From Cryobacterium suzukii (GTDB lineage: Bacteria > Actinomycetota > Actinomycetes > Actinomycetales > Microbacteriaceae): a stretch of DNA of 64,000 nucleotides. Position numbers and translations under genes: made by a program. The notes under the pieces are model-generated. The model saw only the letters and a list, made by a program, of their open reading frames with translations. It was not told where the DNA came from and ran no database searches. Shown here piece after piece: positions 35,277 to 44,049 of this stretch; position 1 is the first letter of the stretch; every line of letters begins with the position of its first letter. The stretch spans positions 306,658 to 370,657 of the forward strand of contig NZ_SOHJ01000014.1 in NCBI RefSeq assembly GCF_004403185.1, given 5' to 3'.

Positions 35277-36221
35277 CTAGTTGGCTGGGTCTGTCCCTGT
35301 TGTGGCGTTACGGCCGAGCAGTGCTGGCGCATAGGACTCCATTTGCGCGCGGAGTGCCGCGACGAGCGCCGCGACCGCCGGCAGCCGCAATGACTCGGTG
35401 CGTAAAACCATCCAGTACGGCAGGCGTTCCTGAAAATCGTCCGGAAGGAGGCGCACCAGGTCTGCATGCTGATCGGCCATGAAGCAGGGCAGAAATCCGA
35501 TCCCGGCGCCGGCCCGGGTTCCCTCGACGTGCACGAATACGTTGGTGGAGCTGAGCGACTCCCGCATCTGTGGCACGAGCCGTCGGGGGGCATCGAGGTC
35601 GTCGACCTGAAGCATGGAATCCACGAAATAGACGAGCGGATGCTCGGTCAGCTCGGCAATGGTGGCCGGTGTGCCGTGGGCCTTGAGGTAGCGACGTGAG
35701 GCGTACATTCCGAGGCTGTAGTCGCCGAGCAGAATTGACTCGGCCCGATGCACCTGCGGCTCACCCACGACGACTTCAATATCCAGCCCTGAACGGTGCT
35801 GCAGGGCGCGGCGGGTGACGGTGACGATTTCGACTCGCAAGAGCGGATGTCGGCGCTGGAGTACGGCCACGGCCGGAGCAGCGATATAGGCGCTGAAGCC
35901 GTCCGTCGCCGACATACGCACCACACCGGAGATCTGTTGGGCTTCGGCGTCGGAACCACGCAGTAGGCTGACGGCAGATTCCACCCCCTCGGCCGCGGTG
36001 CGAGCGCGTTCTCCGAGCTCGGTCAGTTCCCACCCGCCCATGGCGCGTGCCAGTAGACGGCCGTCGAGGACCTTTTCGAGGGCGGCGATGCGCCGAGACA
36101 CGGTGGTGTGGTTTAGGCCCAGGCTGTCAGCCGCGGTCGTGAATCGGCCGGTGCGGGCGACCGCGAGAAAGATGAGGAGATCATCGGGATTGGGAACGGA
36201 ACCGATGGCGGAAAAGGTCAT
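35277..36221 (-). CDS. LysR-family transcriptional regulator
   Basis: A 314-residue regulator. The helix-turn-helix is at about 10-70 (LLIFLAVARTGRFTTAADSL, NHTTVSRRIAALEKVL), followed by an effector-binding domain at about 90-295. The ATG at 36221 is preferred; a GTG at 36239 is in frame upstream. It is divergent from an MHS transporter and 3-hydroxybutyrate dehydrogenase over a 159-nt region, so it most likely controls them. The LysR ligand may be the hydroxy acid itself. Confidence 0.93.
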   Translation of the reverse strand: MTFSAIGSVPNPDDLLIFLAVARTGRFTTAADSLGLNHTTVSRRIAALEKVLDGRLLARAMGGWELTELGERARTAAEGVESAVSLLRGSDAEAQQISGVVRMSATDGFSAYIAAPAVAVLQRRHPLLRVEIVTVTRRALQHRSGLDIEVVVGEPQVHRAESILLGDYSLGMYASRRYLKAHGTPATIAELTEHPLVYFVDSMLQVDDLDAPRRLVPQMRESLSSTNVFVHVEGTRAGAGIGFLPCFMADQHADLVRLLPDDFQERLPYWMVLRTESLRLPAVAALVAALRAQMESYAPALLGRNATTGTDPAN

Positions 36222-36380
36222 ATCTGCAATTATGCACACGCGCTCTGGTGTTTTGGCTCTTGTTGCCCGCCCGTCGTGCGTGAATACTCAGTTAGGTCGT
36301 GATTTTGTTAAGACGACCGCAATCTTTCCGCATCCTCTCACCGTAACTACGTGTCATTGCCGACACAAAGGAGACAGACA

Positions 36381-37787
36381 ATGAGTGTCAATCACCGCGT
36401 TGGGGCTGCCGGTTCCGGCAAAGCTACGCGCAACGCCGGCGGCGAAACCGAGAAATCCGGCCTGAAGAAAATCGTTGCCGCTTCCATGGTCGGCACGGTC
36501 GTGGAGTGGTACGAGTTCTTCCTCTACGCGACCGCCGCGAGCCTGGTCTTCGGTACGGTCTTCTTTCCGAACGCTGGCAGCGAGCTCGACGGCATCATTG
36601 CCGCCTTCCTCACCTATGCGGTCGGCTTCATCGCCCGCCCGCTTGGCGGCATCGTTTTCGGTCAGATCGGTGACAAACTCGGCCGCAAGCACACCCTGCA
36701 GGTGACCATCATCATGGTTGGTGCCGCCACCTTCCTGATGGGATGCCTGCCCGGCTTCGACACCATCGGCTACTGGGCGCCGGCCCTGCTCGTGGCCCTG
36801 CGCTTCATCCAGGGATTCGCCGTCGGTGGCGAATGGGGCGGCGCCGTCCTGCTCGTCGCCGAGCACAGCCCGAACCAGTCCCGAGGCTTCTGGTCGAGCT
36901 GGCCTCAGGCCGCCGTTCCGGTGGGCAACCTGCTCGCCACCCTGGTGCTGCTCACCATGACGTGGATCCTTCCGCCCGAACAGTTCCTCAGCTGGGGCTG
37001 GCGCGTGGCCTTCTGGCTCTCCGCGATCATCGTCGTCATCGGCTACTACATTCGCACCCACGTCAGTGAAGCCCCGATCTTCCTCGAGGCCCGCGCGCAG
37101 GTCGAAGCCGAGAAGGCCGTCAACTACGGCGTGCTCGAGGTCGTACGCAAGTACCCCAAGGGCATCCTCGGAGCCATGGGCCTGCGGTTCGCCGAAAACA
37201 TTTTGTACTACATCATCGTGAGCTTCACGATCGTCTACCTCAAGACAGTGCACGAATACGACACCGGCCAGTTGCTGATCGCCCTGCTCATCGCGCACGT
37301 TGTGCACTTCATCGTCATTCCCCAGGTCGGTCGTCTCTCCGACCGCGTCGGCCGCAAGCCCGTCTATCTGGCCGGCGCCGTGCTCGGTGCCACCTGGGCG
37401 TTCTTCGCCTTCCCCATGTTCGATACCCTCAACCCGGTGCTGATCATTCTGGCCGTCACGGTCGGGCTGTGCTTCCACGCCCTGATGTACGCGGGCCAGC
37501 CCGCCATTATGAGCGAAATGTTCCCGACTCGCATGCGCTACTCCGGTGTGTCCCTCGGCTACCAGGTCACCTCGATTCTGGCCGGCTCGATGGCGCCGAT
37601 CATCGCCTCCGCTCTGCTGCAGCAATACAACAGCTGGGTTCCGGTCGCGATCTACATCATGATCGCCTGCGCCATCACGGTGGTCGCCGTGGTCACGCTC
37701 AAGGAGACCAGGGGAGCGTCGCTGCGCGAGGTCGACGCTGTCGACGCCCGCAAGCACGGGCTCGAGCCCGTCGGTACCGGCGACTGA
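36381..37787 (+). CDS. MHS-family MFS metabolite:H+ symporter
   Basis: A 468-residue, 12-segment transporter. ATG 36381 follows AAGGAG 7 nt upstream. VGTVVEWYEFFLYATAASL near residue 40, ARPLGGIVFGQIGDKLGRK, GFAVGGEWGGAVLLVAEHS and FPTRMRYSGVSLGYQ are the signatures of the ShiA/KgtP/ProP branch. With a 3-hydroxybutyrate dehydrogenase gene 94 nt downstream, uptake of 3-hydroxybutyrate or a similar short hydroxy acid is the best guess. Confidence 0.94.
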   Translation: MSVNHRVGAAGSGKATRNAGGETEKSGLKKIVAASMVGTVVEWYEFFLYATAASLVFGTVFFPNAGSELDGIIAAFLTYAVGFIARPLGGIVFGQIGDKLGRKHTLQVTIIMVGAATFLMGCLPGFDTIGYWAPALLVALRFIQGFAVGGEWGGAVLLVAEHSPNQSRGFWSSWPQAAVPVGNLLATLVLLTMTWILPPEQFLSWGWRVAFWLSAIIVVIGYYIRTHVSEAPIFLEARAQVEAEKAVNYGVLEVVRKYPKGILGAMGLRFAENILYYIIVSFTIVYLKTVHEYDTGQLLIALLIAHVVHFIVIPQVGRLSDRVGRKPVYLAGAVLGATWAFFAFPMFDTLNPVLIILAVTVGLCFHALMYAGQPAIMSEMFPTRMRYSGVSLGYQVTSILAGSMAPIIASALLQQYNSWVPVAIYIMIACAITVVAVVTLKETRGASLREVDAVDARKHGLEPVGTGD

Positions 37788-37881
37788 CCCTCGAGCAACT
37801 GGGTCAGGGAGGTGAGGCGCCGGTGGTGCCTCGTCTCCCACAAACCTGCCCGTGCAGTGATCGTGCAACCAAAGGAACATC

Positions 37882-38697
37882 ATGACTGATCTCACCCACG
37901 CCGGCAGCGTCAACGCCGCCCCCGTTCGTACCGGCGCGCAGCCCCTCTCCGGGCGTCGCGCCGTCGTTACCGGCGGTGCGAGCGGAATCGGCGCCGCCGT
38001 CGTTCGGGCGCTTGCCGCCCGCGGCGCGCACGTCGTCGTCGCCGACATCGACACGGCGGGTGCTGCCGCGCTCGCCGAGGAGGTCGGCGGGTCGGTCTGG
38101 ACCGTCAACCTCATGGATACCGCCGCCCTCACCGATGATGCGCTCGCGTCCGCGCTCACGGGGGTCGACATCCTGGTCAACAATGCTGGAATCCAGCGCA
38201 TCAACCCGATCCAGGACTTTAAGCCGGCCGACTTCCACAACATCCTCACGCTCATGCTGGAGGCGCCGTTCCTGCTGATTCGAGCCGTGCTGCCGCAGAT
38301 GTATGCGGCGAACTTCGGGCGCATCATCAATGTGTCGTCGGTACACGGCATTCGGGCCTCGCCGTTCAAAAGCGCGTATGTGTCGGCCAAGCACGGACTC
38401 GAAGGGTTGTCCAAGGTGACCGCCCTGGAGGGTGGCGCGCACGGGGTCACCAGCAATTGTGTGGCTCCCGGCTATGTGCGCACGCCGCTGGTCGAGAAGC
38501 AGATCACCGACCAGGCGCTCGTGCACGGAATTCCGGAATCCGACGTGCTCAGCAAGATCATGCTCACCGAGAGCGCGATCAAACGGCTGGTTGAACCGGC
38601 CGAGGTCGGCTCGCTCGTGGCGTGGCTCGCCTCGGACGACGCCGCCATGGTCACCGGGGCGAGCTACACGATGGATGGCGGCTGGTCGGCCCGATAA
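37882..38697 (+). CDS. 3-hydroxybutyrate dehydrogenase (SDR family)
   Basis: A 271-residue NAD-dependent dehydrogenase converting 3-hydroxybutyrate to acetoacetate. TGGASGIG (about 31-38), NNAG (about 105), the serine of NVSSVHGI and SAYVSAKHG (catalytic Tyr and Lys) are standard SDR motifs. NCVAPGYVRTPLVEKQI with the downstream IMLTESAIKRLVEPAEV is specific to the 3-HBDH subgroup. ATG 37882 has AAAGGAAC upstream. The N-terminal 25 residues before the Rossmann fold are longer than usual. Confidence 0.93.
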   Translation: MTDLTHAGSVNAAPVRTGAQPLSGRRAVVTGGASGIGAAVVRALAARGAHVVVADIDTAGAAALAEEVGGSVWTVNLMDTAALTDDALASALTGVDILVNNAGIQRINPIQDFKPADFHNILTLMLEAPFLLIRAVLPQMYAANFGRIINVSSVHGIRASPFKSAYVSAKHGLEGLSKVTALEGGAHGVTSNCVAPGYVRTPLVEKQITDQALVHGIPESDVLSKIMLTESAIKRLVEPAEVGSLVAWLASDDAAMVTGASYTMDGGWSAR

Positions 38698-38757
38698 GGG
38701 TGGGTCGGCCCGATAAGGCTGGTCGGCTGCCCTGGGCGGTCTCAGCGGGTCGAGACG

Positions 38758-38800
38758 AATGATCGCAACGGATGCCCCGGCATCCGGTGCGATCATTTTT
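38758..38800 (+). terminator. terminator of the transporter-hydroxybutyrate dehydrogenase operon
   Basis: A stem of about 19 bp (AATGATCGCA then CGGATGCC, paired with GGCATCCG then TGCGATCATT, one mismatch) has a CC loop and runs into TTTTT. The GGATGCC octamer abundant in this genome forms its core. Confidence 0.9.
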
Positions 38801-38875
38801 GCTGTTCAGCGCAGTAAAAAACAAGCCCTGTGGACAACTTAGGCGAAGAATCATAAATCGGGCCATCATTCGGGG

Positions 38876-40108
38876 ATGACCGAAGCCGTTCGTATCATTA
38901 CAGAGCAGGTTCGACTGCGGGTGCGCCGCGAGGGCGTTGACCTCGCGGCCGACAACGCGTTGGTGGAACAGTACGTGCGCGACGAACTGCGCCGCTACAG
39001 TGAGCGGGCGCTCGGCGGGCTCGCGCCGATGATCGCCGATGAGCACCAGGCCGCCCGCGAGGTCGTGGCAGCGCTCACCGGATTCGGAGTGCTGCAGCCA
39101 TTTCTCGACGATCCGGAGATCGAAGAAATCTGGATCAATGGTCCGGCCCGAGTGTTCGTAGCACGAGACGGGGTGCCCGAGCTGACCACGCTGCTGCTCG
39201 GCGAGCAAGATGTGCGTGACCTGGTCGAGCGGATGCTGCAGGCCTCCGGTCGCCGCGTCGACCTCTCCTCGCCGTTCGTTGACGCCTCGCTACCCGACGG
39301 TTCACGGCTGCACGTGGTGATTCCGGACATAACGCGTAAGTATTGGGCGGTGAACATTCGCAAGTTCACCCGGCGCATCCGCGATCTCAACCAGCTGGTC
39401 GGGCTCGGCGCGCTCACCCAGCAGGCAGCCGATTTTCTTCGGATTTGCGTGCTGGGTGGGCAGAATATTCTGGTCTCCGGCGCCACCCAGACCGGCAAAA
39501 CCACGATGCTGAACGCCCTGCTCTCGTCGACCCGGCCGGGCGAACGCATCGTGACCGTTGAGGAGACCTTCGAACTCGACCTGTCGGCCCGCGATGTCGT
39601 CGCGATGCAGTGCCGGCAACCGAGCCTGGAGGGAACCGGGGAGATCACCCTGCGGCGGCTGATCAAGGAGTCGCTGCGGATGCGGCCCGACCGGCTCGTG
39701 GTGGGCGAGGTGCGCGAGGCAGAAAGTCTCGATCTGCTCATCGCCCTGAACAGCGGGCTGCCCGGAATGTGCTCGATTCACGCCAACAGCGCCAGGGACG
39801 CGCTCGCGAAACTTTCGACCCTGCCGCTGCTGGCCGGCCGCAACATTGACTCCTCGTTCGTGCTGCCGACCGTGGCGGGCTGCATCGACATCGTCGTGCA
39901 CTGCGAGATCGATCGCCACGGCCGCAGGCGGGTCACCGAAATCATCGCCCCGAGCGGCCAGTTGGCGGGCTCGACCATCGAGGCGAGCCCCCTCTTCCTC
40001 TCGCCGCATGGCCACCTTGAGCCGACCGGTTCGCATCCCACCAAGCTCGCCAAGTTTCGTGCAGCCGGCGTCGACCCGGCCCAGGTCTTACGGCAGGGCG
40101 CCGCATGA
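38876..40108 (+). CDS. CpaF/TadA-type secretion ATPase
   Basis: A 410-residue AAA ATPase that powers assembly of Tad/Flp pili or a related secretion device. The N-terminal helical domain (1-90) is followed by the ATPase with Walker A GATQTGKTT (about 202-210), the Asp/His boxes VTVEETFELDL and GMCSIHANSARDAL, and the arginine-rich LRMRPDRLVVGEVREAE. The gene opens a seven-gene plus-strand operon and overlaps tadB by 4 nt. Confidence 0.95.
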   Translation: MTEAVRIITEQVRLRVRREGVDLAADNALVEQYVRDELRRYSERALGGLAPMIADEHQAAREVVAALTGFGVLQPFLDDPEIEEIWINGPARVFVARDGVPELTTLLLGEQDVRDLVERMLQASGRRVDLSSPFVDASLPDGSRLHVVIPDITRKYWAVNIRKFTRRIRDLNQLVGLGALTQQAADFLRICVLGGQNILVSGATQTGKTTMLNALLSSTRPGERIVTVEETFELDLSARDVVAMQCRQPSLEGTGEITLRRLIKESLRMRPDRLVVGEVREAESLDLLIALNSGLPGMCSIHANSARDALAKLSTLPLLAGRNIDSSFVLPTVAGCIDIVVHCEIDRHGRRRVTEIIAPSGQLAGSTIEASPLFLSPHGHLEPTGSHPTKLAKFRAAGVDPAQVLRQGAA

Positions 40109-40962
40109 CGCTCGTGCTGGGGTGCCTGCTTGGGAGCGGAATCGTGCTCGTTCTTTCACCGTTCCTCTGGCCAGTCGCGTCCGCTGCCAAGCGCACGGGC
40201 GTGGGGGAGCGGATGCGGGTGCGCCTGGTGCAGGGCGGGCTGCGGTCCGTTCCGGTTCCGGCGTTCCTGGCACTGTCGGCGATCGTGGGTGTGGCATCCG
40301 CTGCCCTGGTGCACGGAATCTTCGCGGTGCTCGCGCTCAGCGCTGTCGCCGGTTTGGCCGGGCTGCTGCTGCCCTGGTCGATCGTGTCGTGGCGGGCGGC
40401 GGCCCGGCGCCGAGCCAATCGCACGGTGTGGCCCGACGTCGTCGACCATCTGGTGTCGGCGCTCCGCTCCGGATTGGCATTGCCAGACAGCGTGAGCAGC
40501 CTCGCCCAGGCCGGTCCGATCGGGACCCGAATCGCCTTCGCCCAATTCGAGCGTGAATATCGCGCGACCGGCAATTTCAGCTACTGCGTTGACGAGCTCA
40601 AACGATCTCTCGCTGACCCGGTTGCCGACCGCATTCTCGAGACGCTGCGGATGGCTCGCGAAGTTGGCGGCAGCGACCTCACTGTCGTACTGCGCAGCCT
40701 AGCGGCCTGGCTGCGCCAGGATGCCGCTGTGCGGCTCGAAGTGGAGGCCCGCCAGTCGTGGGTCGTGAACGCCGCCCGACTCGGCGTTGCGGCACCGTGG
40801 ATCATCCTCATTCTGCTCGCCTCCCGCCCCGAAGCGGCCATTGCCTACAACTCGCCGGCCGGCATCGTCGTGATCGCGAGCGGACTGGCCCTGTCGGTCA
40901 TCGCCTATCGAGTGATGATTGCTCTCGGTCGACTTCCGGAGGAACGCCGATGGTTCGCCTAG
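40105..40962 (+). CDS. TadB-like inner-membrane protein (type II secretion F domain)
   Basis: A 285-residue protein with two N-terminal membrane segments, a cytoplasmic T2SSF domain (about 105-225, with WPDVVDHLVSALRSGLALPDS and MAREVGGSDL) and two C-terminal membrane segments. Together with TadC it forms the platform of the pilus machine. Start overlaps the ATPase stop (ATGA). Assignment rests on the domain and the position between CpaF and TadC. Confidence 0.9.
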   Translation: MTLVLGCLLGSGIVLVLSPFLWPVASAAKRTGVGERMRVRLVQGGLRSVPVPAFLALSAIVGVASAALVHGIFAVLALSAVAGLAGLLLPWSIVSWRAAARRRANRTVWPDVVDHLVSALRSGLALPDSVSSLAQAGPIGTRIAFAQFEREYRATGNFSYCVDELKRSLADPVADRILETLRMAREVGGSDLTVVLRSLAAWLRQDAAVRLEVEARQSWVVNAARLGVAAPWIILILLASRPEAAIAYNSPAGIVVIASGLALSVIAYRVMIALGRLPEERRWFA

Positions 40963-40978
40963 TCGGCGGGTGCCGCCG

Positions 40979-41911
40979 ATGAGCGCCGCACTCGGCTGGG
41001 CCGTGTTGTGCGGAACGGGCCTCGGTGTGGGGTTGTGGTCGCTCGTGAGCTTGACGCCGCGGCTGACCAGGCCCCGCCTGATCGACCGCGTCGTGCCCTA
41101 CATTCTTGATATTTCTCCCGAAGCTCGTCGCATCGTCGCCCGGCAAACGGTGAACCCGATTCCCGTGCTGGGAACCCTGTTCGCACCGCTGTTCGGCGCG
41201 CTCACACGGGGGTTGTCGAGTCTTCTCGGCGGCAGCGAGACCGTTGCGCGCCGACTGCACCAATCCGGGTCGGTGAAGACGGTCGAGGAGTTTCGTTCCG
41301 TGCAGCTCGTCTGGGCCTTGCTGGCGTTTGCCGCTGGAACGGTGATCACCATCGTTGCCCTGCCCGAGCTGTTACTGCCTGCCCGTCTGGTCGTGCCGTT
41401 CGTGGCCGCGGTCGGGGGCGCCATTCTGCGGGATTGGCTGCTCCAGCGTGCAGCCACCGCCAGACTGGCTCGTATGCGCAGCGAACTGCCGACCATTCTT
41501 GAATTCCTCACCCTGTCGCTGTCGGCGGGAGAAGGCATTCTGGATTCGATTCGACGGGTGTCGCTCACCAGCACGGGGGAGCTGTCTCGCGAATTCGCGG
41601 GCGTGGTCGCCGACGTTCATACCGGGATTCCCATTGGTTCGGCACTGCAGTCGCTGTCGCGCAGCATCCAGTTGCCGGAGGTGACTCGGTTTGTCGATCA
41701 GGTCACCGGTGCGCTGGACCGGGGGTCGCCACTGGCCGAGGTGCTGCGGGCGCAGGCGCAGGATTCCCGCGACCAGACGAAGCGCACGCTGCTTGAGTTG
41801 GCAGGAAAGAAAGAAGTTGCGATGCTCGTGCCGCTGGTCTTTCTTATTCTCCCGATGACTGTTCTCTTCGCTGTTTTTCCCGGACTTGTCGTGCTGCAGG
41901 CCGGGTTCTGA
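40979..41911 (+). CDS. TadC-like inner-membrane protein (type II secretion F domain)
   Basis: A 310-residue protein. ATG 40979 is 16 nt after the tadB stop. Membrane segments lie at about 5-25, 95-145 and 280-305, with the T2SSF motif ELPTILEFLTLSLSAGEGIL and FVDQVTGALDRGSPLAEVL in the cytoplasmic part. The C-terminal VPLVFLILPMTVLFAVFPG is typical of TadC. It acts as the second platform protein. Confidence 0.92.
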   Translation: MSAALGWAVLCGTGLGVGLWSLVSLTPRLTRPRLIDRVVPYILDISPEARRIVARQTVNPIPVLGTLFAPLFGALTRGLSSLLGGSETVARRLHQSGSVKTVEEFRSVQLVWALLAFAAGTVITIVALPELLLPARLVVPFVAAVGGAILRDWLLQRAATARLARMRSELPTILEFLTLSLSAGEGILDSIRRVSLTSTGELSREFAGVVADVHTGIPIGSALQSLSRSIQLPEVTRFVDQVTGALDRGSPLAEVLRAQAQDSRDQTKRTLLELAGKKEVAMLVPLVFLILPMTVLFAVFPGLVVLQAGF

Positions 41912-41952
41912 CGCTCCACTTCACCATCCACCCCACGAGAAAAGAGAATGAC

Positions 41953-42129
41953 ATGACCGGAATCATGCGCCGCTTCAACACCCTGCTCCGCGATGAAACA
42001 GGAGACGTGCCAGGCTGGGTGCTGATAACTCTGATGACGGCCGGCTTGGTTTTGATCATCTGGGGACTCGCCGGCCCGGCGCTCAGCGGGGTGTTCCAGC
42101 AGGCCATGGATCGCGTGAGCAGTTTCTGA
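41953..42129 (+). CDS. 58-residue Flp/pilin-like small membrane protein
   Basis: A short gene with ATG at 41953 and TGA at 42127-42129. The product starts MTGIMRRFNTLLRDETGD, then has one membrane segment (VPGWVLITLMTAGLVLIIWG) and a short tail. Its place between tadC and tadE is where actinobacteria carry the Flp or DUF4244 pilin. The usual pilin feature, Glu-Tyr at +5/+6 after the processing glycine, is absent: GDVPGW is found instead. GAGAAAAGAG precedes the start. Confidence 0.82.
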   Translation: MTGIMRRFNTLLRDETGDVPGWVLITLMTAGLVLIIWGLAGPALSGVFQQAMDRVSSF

Positions 42130-42138
42130 CCGGTCGAC

Positions 42139-42570
42139 ATGCCCAAATTCGATAAGCGGATGCGGCGCCGCGCCTCGCTGCGCCGCACCCCGTTGCGAGA
42201 CGAGGCGGGTTCCGCCGTGGCCGAATTCGTCATGGTGGTGTCATTGCTGACCTTTCTGACGCTCATGGTCATGCAGCTGGCCCTCGCGCTGCACATTCGC
42301 AACACAGTGCTCGACGCCGCGGCCGAGGGCGCCCGCTACGCCGCGCTCGCCGACAGCAGTCTGCCTGCGGGCGCACAACGCACCCGCGATCTGATCACGA
42401 CAGCTATTGGAGCGACCTATGCCACCGATGTCGTCGTCCAGTACGGAATGAGTGCCGGATATCCCACTGTCGAAGTTCGGGTGATCGCGCCGCTACCGCT
42501 TATGGGCTTGCTCGGTGCCCCGCGCGGATTGGACGTGGTCGCTCATGCTGCGGTCGAATCGTTGCAGTAG
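42139..42570 (+). CDS. TadE-family pilus protein
   Basis: A 143-residue minor pilin-like protein. After a basic N-terminus (KRMRRRASLRR) the TadE motif GSAVAEFVMVVSLLTFLTLMV appears at about 29-50, where the glutamate is the expected +5 residue of a processed pseudopilin. The DAAAEGARYAALADS stretch is also typical. It begins 9 nt after the small pilin-like gene. Confidence 0.92.
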   Translation: MPKFDKRMRRRASLRRTPLRDEAGSAVAEFVMVVSLLTFLTLMVMQLALALHIRNTVLDAAAEGARYAALADSSLPAGAQRTRDLITTAIGATYATDVVVQYGMSAGYPTVEVRVIAPLPLMGLLGAPRGLDVVAHAAVESLQ

Positions 42571-43003
42571 GTGGTCTGAGGCGGGCTCGGCTTCGCTGGA
42601 ATTCATCACGGCGGGCATGATCCTGCTGGTGCCCCTGGTCTATTTGGTGCTCGCACTGTCCGCTCTGCAGGGTGGTGCGCTCGCCGTCGAGGGAGCCGCC
42701 CGGCAGGCGGCCCGAGTCTACGTGCAGGCCCCCGACGAGGGCACCGCGACGGCGCGGGCCCATCGAGCCGTTGCCTTCGCGCTCTCGGATTACGGGCTCG
42801 ACCCGGGCGACGCTGAAGTGCAGATCGAGTGCGCCGGCGGAACCAGTCGCTGTTTGACCAGCCGCGGGCTCGTGACGGTCACCGTGCGAATCGGCATTGC
42901 CCTGCCGCTGGTGCCCGACATGCTTGCACTGAACCAGAGCGCGAGCGTGCCGATGACAGCGGCCTCAACGCAGATGGTGTCCCGATTTGGCGGCCTCGGA
43001 TGA
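42545..43003 (+). CDS. second TadE/TadF-like pseudopilin
   Basis: A 152-residue protein; ATG 42545 lies inside the 3' end of tadE, so translation is coupled. GSASLEFITAGMILLVPLVYL at about 14-34 is the pseudopilin membrane segment with the conserved Glu. EGAARQAARVYVQAPDEG follows. Two cysteines (IECAGGTSRC) may form a disulfide outside the cell. In-frame GTG at 42515 is an alternative start. Confidence 0.88.
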   Translation: MLRSNRCSRWSEAGSASLEFITAGMILLVPLVYLVLALSALQGGALAVEGAARQAARVYVQAPDEGTATARAHRAVAFALSDYGLDPGDAEVQIECAGGTSRCLTSRGLVTVTVRIGIALPLVPDMLALNQSASVPMTAASTQMVSRFGGLG

Positions 43004-43446
43004 CCGGGCGCCGGTCGCCCGCGTCGAACGAAGCGGGTTCGACCCTGTTGCTCACCATTTTTTATGGCTTTCTGGCGCTGAGCCTCGTGCTCGTGGCCCT
43101 GTCGGCGACGTCGCTCTACCTCGAACACAAGCGGCTGCTCGGCCTCGCCGACGGTGCAGCGCTTGCCGGGTCTGAGGCGTTCACCCTCGACGCGGTGCAG
43201 GTCGGTGTGGTCGGGCCGCGGCCGCAGCTGAGATCGGGAGACGTTTCGGCGGCGGTCGGTGAGTATTTGCGCCTCGTTCCGCACGACTCCTTCGAGGCGC
43301 TCACCGTGACGAGCGCGGCATCCGCTGATGGGCAGAGCGCGTCGGTGACGCTGCGATCGTGGTGGCGTCCACCCGTGCTTACCCTCGTGGTGCCCGACGG
43401 GGTGCCACTGGAGGTGACGGCGGTGTCCCGGGCGGTGTTTCATTAG
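43000..43446 (+). CDS. Rv3654c-like TadE-like protein of the Tad locus
   Basis: A 148-residue protein starting at an ATG that overlaps the previous stop (ATGA). The sequence EAGSTLLLTIFYGFLALSLV (about 11-30) is a membrane anchor, then KRLLGLADGAALAGSEAF. This matches the last gene of actinobacterial Tad loci, known as helicase/secretion-neighbourhood TadE-like protein (Rv3654c in M. tuberculosis). Its exact task is unknown. Confidence 0.85.
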   Translation: MTGRRSPASNEAGSTLLLTIFYGFLALSLVLVALSATSLYLEHKRLLGLADGAALAGSEAFTLDAVQVGVVGPRPQLRSGDVSAAVGEYLRLVPHDSFEALTVTSAASADGQSASVTLRSWWRPPVLTLVVPDGVPLEVTAVSRAVFH

Positions 43447-43517
43447 ACGGGGCACACAAAGTCGCACTGGTAATTTCAGGATAGAAGCGTACGCTACACA
43501 GACACGTAGTCGACATG

Positions 43518-43554
43518 GAAGCCTCCTACCTCGTAGGAGGCTTCAGGCTTTTTT
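43518..43554 (+). terminator. strong terminator of the Tad operon
   Basis: GAAGCCTCCTAC (43518-43529) and GTAGGAGGCTTC (43533-43544) form a perfect 12-bp stem with a CTC loop, followed by AGGC and TTTTTT. Confidence 0.92.
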
Positions 43555-43695
43555 GTACCGCGGTCGACACCGTGCCAGCCCCGGTCCCCGGTTGGTAGTG
43601 CCGGCGATCTCAGGTCGTCGTTCATCCGGGCTGGTCGCCGCCGGTTGACGTGGCCCAACCCGGCGGCCGTGCAAGACCGAGATCGGCTGTGAATC

Positions 43696-43965
43696 ATGGA
43701 TGCGTTACTGGACGAACACGTCGTGGACGAGCTCGACTTCGATTCACTCCTCCCCTGCGAGGGCGTGCATCACGACCGCGGACTCAGCGGTCACGACCCG
43801 GCCGAATCGGGCGGATACATGGTGATCTCACCGTGCTGCGGCCCCAAGGTGATCCAGTGTGCGTCGCGGGTCGACGCCATGCGCGTCTCCGGCGTGCTCT
43901 ACTGCGGGTCGTGCCGGCACGAGCACCTCACGAGCGAATACCAGTTCATTCCGCTGCAGCTGTAG
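43696..43965 (+). CDS. conserved hypothetical small Cys-rich protein
   Basis: An 89-residue protein. The N-terminal third is very acidic (LLDEHVVDELDFDSLLPCEG), and the second half has ISPCCGPK and LYCGSCRHEH, a four-cysteine pattern suited to a small zinc ribbon. No known domain was recognised; similar short proteins seem to occur across Microbacteriaceae. The gene stands alone after the Tad terminator, with no clear promoter seen. Confidence 0.72.
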   Translation: MDALLDEHVVDELDFDSLLPCEGVHHDRGLSGHDPAESGGYMVISPCCGPKVIQCASRVDAMRVSGVLYCGSCRHEHLTSEYQFIPLQL

Positions 43966-44049
43966 CCGGCCGCTCGCGCCCGCATTTCGAGAGCGGATGC
44001 CGCGAGCGGTACTGTCGGTAGGTGCCCTGATGGCGCCGACAGGAGCAGT

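Noticed and set aside
36354..38456. A 700-codon open frame on the minus strand
   Set aside because: It is the antisense shadow of the MHS transporter and the hydroxybutyrate dehydrogenase; the composition is Asp/Gly/Glu/His-rich and matches no family, as expected in high-GC DNA.
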